Of a stretch of DNA of 13,944 bases, positions 1 to 6,680 are shown piece by piece. Source of the DNA: 4572-123 sp002084545 (GTDB lineage Bacteria; Desulfobacterota; Desulfobacteria; Desulfobacterales; 4572-123). The notes below the pieces were generated by a model. The model did no database searches. It was given only the letters and a program-made list of their open reading frames with translations, and had not been told where the DNA came from. Each line of letters starts with the position of its first letter. Position 1 is the first letter of the stretch. The translations under genes were made by a program, and so were the position numbers. The DNA is taken from NCBI GenBank assembly GCA_029939715.1, contig JAOZSJ010000095.1, forward strand, positions 1 through 13,944, read 5' to 3'.

Positions 1-289
1 CCCTGATCCACATCCTGACGATATGTTTTGCAAATGGCGCTTCACCTGCAAATAAATTTTTCAACCATCAGGAATTGTGAACTTGATAAAAACCTGCTGT
101 TGCCTGCTTTCGAAATTTTCGCAAAGCATGCGCCTTGGGGTATGCCGGATAAATGTCGAGTTTATCCTGGCTTGCAGTAAGAGTAAAAAGGAGGGAGACA
201 CCGAATGACTACCGAAATTAGGGGGGGTCAAACCTTGAATCAGGGAATATAACTTGACAGTTCGATACAAAAGGTCTATTGAATATTCC
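1..289. other. Non-coding leader upstream of the RAYT remnant
   Basis: I see no convincing gene in this stretch. It contains a small hairpin at 144-171 (arms GGATAAA and TTTATCC, with an outer GCC/GGC pairing around one bulged base). A good Shine-Dalgarno sequence lies at 189-194 in front of an ATG at 205. From the G-run at 221-227 onward, the sequence resembles the leader usually found in front of RAYT genes in this kind of genome. A weak promoter-like TTGACA at 254-259 is followed, after 17 nt, by TATTGA at 277-282; this could serve the transposase. The family resemblance of the leader is from memory and was not checked by alignment. Confidence 0.4.
205..252 (+). other. Truncated 15-codon reading frame with a good RBS
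   Basis: AGGAGG at 189-194 sits 10 nt before an ATG at 205. This opens a frame reading MTTEIRGGQTLNQGI and then stops at TAA 250-252. Only the first five or so codons precede the G-run (221-227) where the RAYT leader seems to begin. The simplest reading is the start of an older gene cut by arrival of the transposase element. It could also be a chance arrangement or a leader peptide. No homology can be argued from five residues. Confidence 0.25.
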
Positions 290-682
290 ATGGCAAGACA
301 ATGACGCATAGAATACAGTGGGGCCTTGTACCATCTTATGTTCAGAGCCAATCAGGGGAAGCCCATTTTCAGAGATGACAAAGCCCGGGGTATTTTTCTC
401 GATATCATAAGCGAGGCATCACAGCGGTTTGCAATTGAGATCCATGCCTATGTTCTAATGGAAAATCACTACCATATCCTCCTTAAAACCATAGACCCCA
501 ATTTGTCAAAAGCCATTCAGTGGATCGGCACTACATATACGCGTTGTTTCAATCTTCGACATGGTGAAAGCGGTCATCTTTTTCAGGGTCGTTTTAAAAG
601 TATCATCGTTGAAAATGATGCGTATCTTTCCCAATTGTCATATTATATACATTGCAATCCTCTATTGCAGGTTCAGGAGTAA
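290..682 (+). pseudogene. Decayed RAYT / IS200-like Y1 transposase
   Basis: This is a remnant of a REP-associated tyrosine transposase (Y1_Tnp, HUH superfamily), a single-strand DNA nuclease. The frame begins at ATG 290 as MARQ, meets TGA at 302-304, then continues in phase as RIEYSGALYH, the usual N-terminus of the family. A TTG at 326 is the only start after the stop, but it would remove the first beta strand. The HUH motif is intact (ENHYH, codons around 461-478), as is the catalytic tyrosine region (SYYIHCNP, about 638-664). The usual region after NP is missing: the frame ends at TAA 680-682, inside the ribosome binding site of the permease gene. Both a nonsense codon and a lost C-terminus argue that it is dead. 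Confidence 0.85.
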
Positions 683-692
683 CAAGAACATG
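675..692 (+). promoter_or_regulatory. RBS deciding the permease start
   Basis: AGGAGT at 675-680 lies 9 nt before ATG 690. The reading frame stays open upstream to an ATG at 561, but those extra 43 codons are the RAYT gene read in another frame. The RBS at 675 and the family-like N-terminus after 690 fix the real start. The RAYT stop codon overlaps this RBS. Confidence 0.75.
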
Positions 693-1592
693 GTTTTTCC
701 TGTTTCAGGTGTAGAAGTTAGCCCGATAATACCTTTTGTGGTTGCATTTACCGTCTCTTTTTTTACATCCATGGGCGGCGTTTCCGGAGCCTTTCTTCTC
801 CTGCCGTACCAGGTCAGTTTTCTGGGTTATACCGCGCCGTCGGTCAGCGCCACAAACCAGGTGTTCAATATTGTTGCAATCCCAAGCGGCGTTTACCGGT
901 TCATCAAGGAAGGACGGATGGTATGGCCCCTTACCCTGGCGGTTATTATCGGTACGCTGCCAGGGGTGTTTATCGGGGCATGGGTGCGGATCGAGTACCT
1001 GCCGGACCCGAAAAATTTTAAGGCTTTTGTAGGATTCATCCTGCTTTATATCGGCATAAGGCTTATTCAGGATGTTATGAAGAAAAAGGAAGCCGGCCGC
1101 AGGGAAAAAAGCGGCAGTTCAAAAATGGAGGATTCCTTTACTGTCTGCATTACCCGTTCCTCCATGAAACGGGTTGAGTTCAGCTTTGATGATAATTCTT
1201 TTGCCTTTACTCCCTCTGTAGTGCTGAGTATCTGTTTTTTGGTGGGTATTGCCGGTGGCATTTACGGCATCGGCGGCGGATCCATAGTCGCCCCTTTTTT
1301 TGTGGCCATTTTAGGGCTGCCGGTATACGCCGTTGCAGGTGCAGCCCTGATGGGAACTTTTATAACTTCTATTGCCGGTGTTGCTTTTTACCAGGGCCTG
1401 GCTCTATTTTATACGGAAACGTCTGTTGCGCCTGACTGGATGCTTGGTTTTCTACTGGGGTTCGGCGGTTTTGCCGGGATTTACCTTGGAGCACGCTGCC
1501 AGAAATACGTTCCCGCACGGATGATCAAAATAGTGCTTTGTATTTGCGTACTGGTCGTGGCCGTAAGGTACCTTGTTGGGTTTTTTCAATAA
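690..1592 (+). CDS. TauE/SafE family sulfite/organosulfur exporter-like permease
   Basis: The product is a 300-aa polytopic inner-membrane protein of the TauE/SafE (formerly DUF81) family. Members move anions such as sulfite or sulfoacetate, or unknown small anions, across the membrane. It shows the internal two-fold layout of the family: one glycine-rich hydrophobic block near residues 26-36 (TSMGGVSGAFL) and a matching one near 186-200 (GIAGGIYGIGGGSIV). Each is followed by further membrane spans. The halves are joined by a charged loop at about 130-172. The N-terminal segment ATNQVFNIVAIPSG (54-67) is well preserved. Length is normal. The gene converges on an aminotransferase and has no visible operon partner, so the substrate cannot be inferred. 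Any transcription must now cross the transposase remnant upstream. Confidence 0.85.
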   Translation: MVFPVSGVEVSPIIPFVVAFTVSFFTSMGGVSGAFLLLPYQVSFLGYTAPSVSATNQVFNIVAIPSGVYRFIKEGRMVWPLTLAVIIGTLPGVFIGAWVRIEYLPDPKNFKAFVGFILLYIGIRLIQDVMKKKEAGRREKSGSSKMEDSFTVCITRSSMKRVEFSFDDNSFAFTPSVVLSICFLVGIAGGIYGIGGGSIVAPFFVAILGLPVYAVAGAALMGTFITSIAGVAFYQGLALFYTETSVAPDWMLGFLLGFGGFAGIYLGARCQKYVPARMIKIVLCICVLVVAVRYLVGFFQ

Positions 1593-1686
1593 GTTTTGAA
1601 AATGCTCAAGTCCTTTGGCGATGATTTCAATGCTGCCCGGAAATGCTTTTTTTCGCCCTTTTTGAATCTCCGCCTGCCGGTGCTCC

Positions 1687-2880
1687 TCAGCCTTCAAGAT
1701 ATGACTTCAGTTTGCCGAGCCCTTCTTTTATTTCCGATGTATCAATTCCGGAGTAGGCCAGGCGGATATAAAATTCCGTTTCGCCTTCCAGCGGACGGCC
1801 GAAATGGGCCCTGGTGCATACCGAGACGCCGGTTTCGTGCAGAATCGATTTCCGGATCGATTCATAATCAAGAAGGCCTTTTTTCTGAACTGCTTTTGTC
1901 ACGTTTGGAAACAGATAAAAAGTGACGTTGGGAGAGAAGCAGCGGACACCGTCGATACTGTTGATGATCTTGACAGCCGTATCTCTTCGCTCTTTAAGGA
2001 TATCGAGAATCTTCTTTCTCCCGGCCTGATCACCAGTCAGCGCCTCGATGGCGGCGTACTGGATGAAGTGATTGGCGCACGACTCATCATTTACGTTCAG
2101 CCTGGTGATCACATCGATGACTTCTTTGGGGCCGATGGAAGCACCAAGCCGCCAGCCGGTCATGGCAAACTGCTTGGAGAAAGTATATAAAATCACGGTG
2201 CGATCGGCCATTTCGGGCAGGGATGCAAAAGATCGGCTCCGGCCTTCATATCGGATATCAAAATAGGCTTCGTCACAAAGGACATACAGGTCATGTTTTA
2301 AAACCAGTCCTGCAAGCGCTTCCATCTCAGTTTGGCTGCATTCGGCGCCACTGGGGTTATGAAGATCGTTCAGCACCAGAAAACGGGTTTTGGGCGTAAT
2401 CATCCGTTTGATTTTTTCGATATCGATTTCAAAGTTGTCCTTTCCTTCCATGTAGCTGTACGGTAGGCTCTTTCCCCCGTAAAATTCGATCTGGGATTCA
2501 TAAATGGGGAAGCCCGGATTCGGATAGAGCACCTCATCGCCGGGGTTCATCAGTGTCATGAAAAATTTACTGATGGTTGGCTTGCCCCCCGGCTGAATGG
2601 CAATATTTTCCATGGTGTAATCGATGCCATGGGAAGAACTGAGCGTTGAGGCCAGTACCTCGCGCAGTCTTGGAATGCCGGCATTGGGGCAGTATCCGGT
2701 TTTTCCGTCACGCATGGCTTTGGCAGCGGCGTCCATAATATTCGAGGGAGTGATGATGTTCAAGTCGCCCAGATGAAACGGGTAGACCTTGTTTCCCTTT
2801 GCGGAAAAAGCCGCGGCCTCCGCCGACACCGCAAAGGCGGTTTCCGTTCCCAGGTGGGAAATACGTTCTGCGATTTTCAT
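1687..2880 (-). CDS. Class I/II PLP-dependent aminotransferase
   Basis: The product is a 397-aa fold-type I aminotransferase, most like the aspartate/alanine/aromatic aminotransferase group. The Schiff-base lysine is K236 in TFSKQFAMTGWRLG. Other expected residues are N175 in HNPSG, D203 in CDEAYF (pairs with the pyridine nitrogen) and R373 in YIRLAYSG (binds the substrate carboxylate). All catalytic positions are present and length is normal, so it should be active. The amino donor and acceptor cannot be read from the sequence. The ATG at 2880 has AAGGAG at 2885-2890. Only 48 nt separate it from the stop of the DruA-like gene upstream on the same strand, so its promoter must lie in that gene or it is read from the upstream unit. 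Confidence 0.9.
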   Translation of the reverse strand: MKIAERISHLGTETAFAVSAEAAAFSAKGNKVYPFHLGDLNIITPSNIMDAAAKAMRDGKTGYCPNAGIPRLREVLASTLSSSHGIDYTMENIAIQPGGKPTISKFFMTLMNPGDEVLYPNPGFPIYESQIEFYGGKSLPYSYMEGKDNFEIDIEKIKRMITPKTRFLVLNDLHNPSGAECSQTEMEALAGLVLKHDLYVLCDEAYFDIRYEGRSRSFASLPEMADRTVILYTFSKQFAMTGWRLGASIGPKEVIDVITRLNVNDESCANHFIQYAAIEALTGDQAGRKKILDILKERRDTAVKIINSIDGVRCFSPNVTFYLFPNVTKAVQKKGLLDYESIRKSILHETGVSVCTRAHFGRPLEGETEFYIRLAYSGIDTSEIKEGLGKLKSYLEG

Positions 2881-2928
2881 ATTAACTCCTTAATTTATCA
2901 GGGTTCGATTTGGGGTAATGGTGTGAAT

Positions 2929-4206
2929 TTAACTATCCATAATACAAGAACAAAGTTTTTTGCGGAAATTTTTACAAAGCGGATAAATAAAAATTCCTTT
3001 TGTCTGTTTTTTTAACCTATGCGAGGGATAGAGACTGTAACCGCTTGTTTTACCGAGTTGAGTCCAATTGGCAGCACGGTAACATGTTCCTTTAAATCGA
3101 TTGAGCTGGACAAAAGTTTCCAGCAGTACAGGTCTGTATTTATATCTATTTTCCCAATCAACCGGCAGTTGTTTTGCAATACCTCCAAGAATTCTGGATG
3201 CCAGATTCGGAACCCTAACCCAGGGCAGAATTAAAAATCGTACATTGTTGACAACATATTTCAAATTTGCGTCGCGTTGTTCCCTTGTCCAGCCAATGAA
3301 TCTGTCCCGGCCCGCCAAAGACCAGGAGCCTGCTGCAAACCCAATAACTGCAACAAGTATTTTCTTTTTTCCCGCATACACCAGATATCTCATCTGTGCG
3401 CCAAATAACGTTGATCCGCCAATGTAGTGGTATTGTTCAATAAGTTCGCGCCACAGCAGTAAATTTTGGGCTGTGTAAGCAGGAATAAATTTAAGTTCTT
3501 TCATCTCTTCCCGGGATAACGTAACGCTTGTCGTATCAATTTTCAGGGGTTGTTTCTTTTTTTTATCGGGATTGGTTTTTTTTGTTGATTTTTTTGCAGG
3601 TGGTAAAAAAATAAGATTATCCATATCCATTCGTTTTAAGATATGAGCTACTTGATTTAATTTCAGATTTCCATCTGATTGATAAAAATTGAAAGCCAAA
3701 CAAACATGTTTTGCAATTCTGTTGCGTGTATACTCAGGATTGGATTTTATCAAATTCCTGATCTTTTTAACCTGGTTTGCTGTAAAATAGTGACCAATGT
3801 ATTTAGCACGGGTACTGTCCCATGTATCAGATCCCTTTTTACATGGATTTTGCAGAACTTTCAGCAATTTTTCAACACAAGCTTCCCGCTGGGTGGGTTT
3901 TCTTCCCGGGGTTTTAAAGTATTGCAATCCTTTTTCAGTAAAATCCTCCATGGCTTTTATAATGGATGTTGGCGGTACACGCAGATCAAGAACCATTCTT
4001 TCAACACTTTTATTATCCAATGCCCCAAGAATAATTTTAGCTCGTTTTATTCTCCAGATACCCGCAGTTCTGCTGGATGCAATAGTTTTTACCTGTTTAA
4101 GAATATTTTCACAACTCAGGATGTCACATATTTTTTTTTGAGCCCTCTTTTCCTGAATTGTGTCTCTATCAATTGAACAGTTTTCTGGTTCCAGACAGCG
4201 TAGCAA
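2929..4206 (-). CDS. DruA-like (DUF4338) protein with transposase-type HTH N-terminus
   Basis: The 425-aa product has three parts. Residues about 48-130 resemble the helix-turn-helix of IS630-type transposases (RIKRAKIIL, then GLQYFKTPGRKPT). Residues 142-203 match the N-terminal module of DUF4338 proteins (LIKSNPEYTRNRIAKHVC, ending NLIFLPP). A lysine-rich linker (204-222) leads to the DUF4338 core. The core shows YHYIGG (259-264), SWSLAGRDRFIGW (294-306), RFLILPWVRVPNLASRIL (323-340), LLETFV (361-366) and YRAANW (376-381). DUF4338 is the DruA component of Druantia anti-phage systems, but lone copies are common and their biochemistry is unclear to me. The core looks complete. The start is TTG at 4206, inside the end of the radical SAM gene. 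No other Druantia gene is present. Confidence 0.8.
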   Translation of the reverse strand: MLRCLEPENCSIDRDTIQEKRAQKKICDILSCENILKQVKTIASSRTAGIWRIKRAKIILGALDNKSVERMVLDLRVPPTSIIKAMEDFTEKGLQYFKTPGRKPTQREACVEKLLKVLQNPCKKGSDTWDSTRAKYIGHYFTANQVKKIRNLIKSNPEYTRNRIAKHVCLAFNFYQSDGNLKLNQVAHILKRMDMDNLIFLPPAKKSTKKTNPDKKKKQPLKIDTTSVTLSREEMKELKFIPAYTAQNLLLWRELIEQYHYIGGSTLFGAQMRYLVYAGKKKILVAVIGFAAGSWSLAGRDRFIGWTREQRDANLKYVVNNVRFLILPWVRVPNLASRILGGIAKQLPVDWENRYKYRPVLLETFVQLNRFKGTCYRAANWTQLGKTSGYSLYPSHRLKKQTKGIFIYPLCKNFRKKLCSCIMDS

Positions 4207-6268
4207 TATACTCTCCTTTTTTATGGCGATGGTTATACCTGAAAATTGTGTCTACCAGACCTTTATGAATTTTGCGAAATTTCAGTGAATATAACTTGCT
4301 GACCCAGTCATAATATTTTTCCATACTTTTCATGTTTTGAGGAAATAATATTTTTATCAATTCATCAATATGTTTATCCGCATTATTATCAAAAAAATCT
4401 TCCAACCGAGGTTGGGGGCCGTTGATCACCGGTTGATACTGTTGTACAAACACATATGCGCCTTTCAGTGAACGTAAAAAACGAAATCTCTCGACATCCT
4501 GGGCAAGTGTTGTGTTGAACCCGTACATGCAGATGAATTCAGGATTATCTTTGTAGGTAAAACTGAATTTACGAAAATTTTCCCCAACCTCATCAAGTCT
4601 TTTATTGTCATTCAGGCTGAAATGAAAATTTCTTCTTGTGAATTTTAAGTTTGAACATTGGATACGCTTGAGTATCTCAATTTTTTCCTTATTCACAAGA
4701 TGAAGATCAAGGGTCTGTGTAAAATTAACTTTGACATCGCCAGATGCCATTTCCTCCAGAAAATCATCTGCTTTTTCATGTGATAAAATGTTATCATCAA
4801 GTAAAATGAGTTTTTTTCTGTTTCCTTGCAGAAGAGCATTTAGATCGCTGACCTGGTGTGGTTTGCCCTCTTTTTCAGGAACAAGGCAAAATGCACAGTT
4901 AAATGGACAACCACGGGTTATAAATCCCATGGCCCTGTCCCCCAGGCCAGGATAAAGGTCATAATCAGCAGGCATGTTTTCAATCTCTGCTGAAAGACGT
5001 TGTCGGATATTCACACCCGAGCCTCCAAGAGTAAGGGATTTACCATAAAATTTTTTTAATTTCATTATGTGATTGGCTGAGCCGGGGCTGTTAAAAATTG
5101 AACTGGCAAACACTCTGTCAGCTCCTTTGATACAGCTGTCTCTGTGTGCCAGAATAACTTTTTTCCCCTTTTCTTTGTAATATCGACTCAGTTTCATAAG
5201 AGCAAGGTTCGGCAATTTTCCATCCACATCAATTAGCAGAATTGATTTTGGAGGTATTTTATTGATTTTTTTCTTTTTTTGGGACGTTAAATTAATTTCG
5301 GGAAGTTGCAGATGTTTTTCTATTAATTTATCTGGAAAGAGTACACGGTTTTTTTCTGAAAGGGTTACAATAAACTGCATCATGGGGAGAAGAGAATCCA
5401 TGAGACCGATAAAATACCGCAGTTTTTTTCGGCCGGACAGAATATCAGGACGATGCATTAGAATCAGGCCGGGAGTCTCAAAAAGGTTTCTGCTTGAAGG
5501 GAATGCATCAAGCAAATGACGGCAAACATCCATAGCCGTCATTAGAATGTTTTTTTGCCATTTTTTTAATTTTGACCATTCTGTTTCAATATCGCAATTT
5601 CTTACCATCCAGTTTTTGCAGTCAATAGTTAAATGCTCATCAGCAAGCCGGCAAATTGTTTTCAGGATATGCAGAGGAAGAAATTTTTTATATTTAAGTC
5701 CCTTGTGCCGGAGGATCTTCAAAAACGCCGTGGGATCCGTGATTCTTGATTTTTTGTTAAAAAGAGAATGGAACCTGTTTACCCGTAAAAAGGGATTATT
5801 AAAATCAAAGTCATCCGTGTTGTCATGGGGCGTTAAATCATTACCATAGCCTATGAAAAAATAATTATTAAGCCGGCTGCTGCTTTTTATTTTGCGAATA
5901 TCGATTAGTGTGCTTAAATTATGGCATTCATTGCTTTTTAGATGTGTTATTTCACCATTTCCAAATATTTGAATACCACTTCCAATCTGGTGAGATGTTG
6001 AATTTTCAGTTTCAGCATGGAGTGCCAGAATAAATTCAAGTTTTAGTTTTTCTTTAGAGTCACGGCAAAATTTTTCCAGAGCACATGGAATATGTGGTAA
6101 AAAACGGGAACCGGTTACACACAGGGCTATTAGCTGTAAAAGTTCTTTCCGGCAAGAATCCGACGGCAGCAGAGTCCATTTTTTAATTGAACCTTTTTTT
6201 TCGGGGACAATGAATTTTCCAGTATGGTTTTTTTTGGCATTTTTATAATAGAGCTCAAGCAGATACAT
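4169..6268 (-). CDS. Degenerate ATPase-like domain fused to a radical SAM enzyme
   Basis: The product has 699 residues. Residues 1-320 follow the outline of ABC/RecF-type AAA proteins, but every catalytic motif is changed. The Walker A site reads LLPSDSCRKELLQLIAL (33-49). The signature region is WSKLKKWQKN (231-240). The Walker B site is GLILMHRPDI (267-276). The His-loop region is QFIVTLSEK (298-306). A lysine linker (329-341) leads to a Rossmann-like segment (IDVDGKLPNLALMKLSRYY, 346-364) and GGSG (415-418). The radical SAM 4Fe-4S site is C454, C458 and C461 in TRGCPFNCAFC, followed by LLDDNIL (489-495) and FTQTLDL (516-522). The radical SAM half looks functional. It starts at ATG 6268 with a weak RBS and overlaps the DruA-like gene. 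Its reaction is unknown. Confidence 0.8.
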   Translation of the reverse strand: MYLLELYYKNAKKNHTGKFIVPEKKGSIKKWTLLPSDSCRKELLQLIALCVTGSRFLPHIPCALEKFCRDSKEKLKLEFILALHAETENSTSHQIGSGIQIFGNGEITHLKSNECHNLSTLIDIRKIKSSSRLNNYFFIGYGNDLTPHDNTDDFDFNNPFLRVNRFHSLFNKKSRITDPTAFLKILRHKGLKYKKFLPLHILKTICRLADEHLTIDCKNWMVRNCDIETEWSKLKKWQKNILMTAMDVCRHLLDAFPSSRNLFETPGLILMHRPDILSGRKKLRYFIGLMDSLLPMMQFIVTLSEKNRVLFPDKLIEKHLQLPEINLTSQKKKKINKIPPKSILLIDVDGKLPNLALMKLSRYYKEKGKKVILAHRDSCIKGADRVFASSIFNSPGSANHIMKLKKFYGKSLTLGGSGVNIRQRLSAEIENMPADYDLYPGLGDRAMGFITRGCPFNCAFCLVPEKEGKPHQVSDLNALLQGNRKKLILLDDNILSHEKADDFLEEMASGDVKVNFTQTLDLHLVNKEKIEILKRIQCSNLKFTRRNFHFSLNDNKRLDEVGENFRKFSFTYKDNPEFICMYGFNTTLAQDVERFRFLRSLKGAYVFVQQYQPVINGPQPRLEDFFDNNADKHIDELIKILFPQNMKSMEKYYDWVSKLYSLKFRKIHKGLVDTIFRYNHRHKKGEYIATLSGTRKLFN
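4204..4218 (-). promoter_or_regulatory. RBS and TTG start inside the upstream gene
   Basis: Read on the minus strand, AAGGAG (4218 down to 4213) is followed by 6 nt and then TTG (4206-4204). The next in-frame ATG is at residue 71 and would delete part of the N-terminal helix-turn-helix. The TTG with this strong RBS is therefore the likely start. The RBS itself encodes a Lys-Gly-Glu stretch near the end of the radical SAM protein, giving a 38-nt gene overlap. Confidence 0.75.
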
Positions 6269-6334
6269 ATTATACCTATTTGTAATATATGTTCATAGAA
6301 AGTAGTTTTAAGAGCGTTTTAAAATTTAAATATT

Positions 6335-6363
6335 TCAATATGTTAAGTTAATATCAATGTCAA
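6335..6363 (-). promoter_or_regulatory. Sigma70-like promoter of the radical SAM / DruA-like unit
   Basis: On the minus strand TTGACA (6363-6358) is followed by a 17-nt spacer and TATTGA (6340-6335). Transcription would begin near 6328, leaving about 60 nt of AT-rich leader before ATG 6268. The -35 is a perfect consensus and the spacing is ideal. The two genes downstream have no other visible promoter between them. Confidence 0.6.
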
Positions 6364-6391
6364 TACCTATTTTTTATTTTATAAAGAAGAT

Positions 6392-6410
6392 CCTCTGCAT
6401 CTGCAGGTGG
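6392..6410. repeat. Dyad between divergent promoters
   Basis: CTGCATCTGCAG at 6395-6406 is two 5-bp arms around TC, with partly matching flanks (CCT on the left, GTGG on the right). It lies between the -35 boxes of the minus-strand promoter (6358-6363) and the plus-strand promoter (6450-6455). The spacer is too short for a good RNA hairpin, so a protein-binding operator is more likely. It may also be chance. Confidence 0.3.
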
Positions 6411-6449
6411 TTATTTGAAAAATAGTTATAAAATAAATGCCGAAATTGC

Positions 6450-6479
6450 TTGACAGTGAAGCAAACCTGTGAATATACA
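6450..6479 (+). promoter_or_regulatory. Sigma70-like promoter for the helicase leader
   Basis: TTGACA at 6450-6455 and TATACA at 6474-6479 are separated by 18 nt. Transcription would begin near 6486, about 275 nt upstream of the helicase start. That leaves a long structured leader, or a separate short RNA ending at one of the terminator-like hairpins at 6510-6589. Confidence 0.6.
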
Positions 6480-6509
6480 ACATAGCTTTATCTGTTGTGG
6501 ATTTCGCGT

Positions 6510-6547
6510 AGAGATGCTGTCCAGATCATTTTGGGCGGCATTTTTTT
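6510..6547 (+). terminator. Terminator-like hairpin 1 in the helicase leader
   Basis: GCTGTCC (6516-6522) pairs with GGGCGGC (6533-6539), using two G-U pairs, around a 10-nt loop. The purines before the stem can extend it by pairing with the following run of seven T (6541-6547). The stem followed by a T-run is the form of an intrinsic terminator. It starts only about 30 nt after the predicted transcription start. Confidence 0.45.
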
Positions 6548-6561
6548 ATGGTTTTAAACAG

Positions 6562-6589
6562 CCGGCATGCATGGCATGCGGGTTTTTTT
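6562..6589 (+). terminator. Terminator-like hairpin 2 in the helicase leader
   Basis: CCGGCATGC (6562-6570) and GCATGCGGG (6574-6582) form a stem with eight pairs, one G-G mismatch and a 3-nt loop. Seven T follow at 6583-6589, and an A-rich run precedes the stem, as in many intrinsic terminators. With the promoter at 6450-6479 this would release an RNA of about 100 nt. Read-through is needed for helicase expression from that promoter. Confidence 0.6.
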
Positions 6590-6646
6590 ATAAGAAAAAG
6601 CAGTTGTTGTCCGGTGAGATCGTGCATTATCTATGCGACTGGTTGA

Positions 6647-6680
6647 TCAAAAGCAGCAATGGAACAGTTGCTGCTTTTGA
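6647..6680 (+). promoter_or_regulatory. 13-bp perfect hairpin in the helicase leader
   Basis: TCAAAAGCAGCAA (6647-6659) is the exact reverse complement of TTGCTGCTTTTGA (6668-6680), with an 8-nt loop. It lies about 80 nt before the helicase start. The 3' arm carries four T but no following T-run. It is more likely an RNA structure or processing element than a terminator. Confidence 0.5.

Noticed and set aside
302..304. Selenocysteine or other recoding at the TGA in the transposase
   Set aside because: The position is normally a leucine in this family and is not catalytic. The C-terminus is also lost, so simple decay explains it.
61..351. 96-codon minus-strand frame
   Set aside because: It runs antisense through the RAYT leader and start and shows no family features.
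561..689. N-terminal extension of the permease to 343 aa
   Set aside because: These codons are the RAYT gene in a shifted frame. The RBS at 675-680 and the family-like N-terminus support ATG 690.
1593..1686. Terminator between the permease and aminotransferase genes
   Set aside because: There are T-runs at 1647-1653 but no stable stem directly before them on either strand.
2929..6268. A complete Druantia defence system
   Set aside because: Only a DruA-like protein is present. There is no DruE-type helicase or other Druantia gene, and the neighbour is a radical SAM fusion.
4169..6268. A prokaryotic viperin
   Set aside because: Viperins are single-domain radical SAM enzymes of about half this length. 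The segment before the cluster (DGKLPNLALMKLS, GGSG) belongs to a different radical SAM group.
2881..6470. Terminal inverted repeats that would make the two-gene unit a transposon
   Set aside because: I compared the sequence on both sides by eye and found no matching ends or target duplication.
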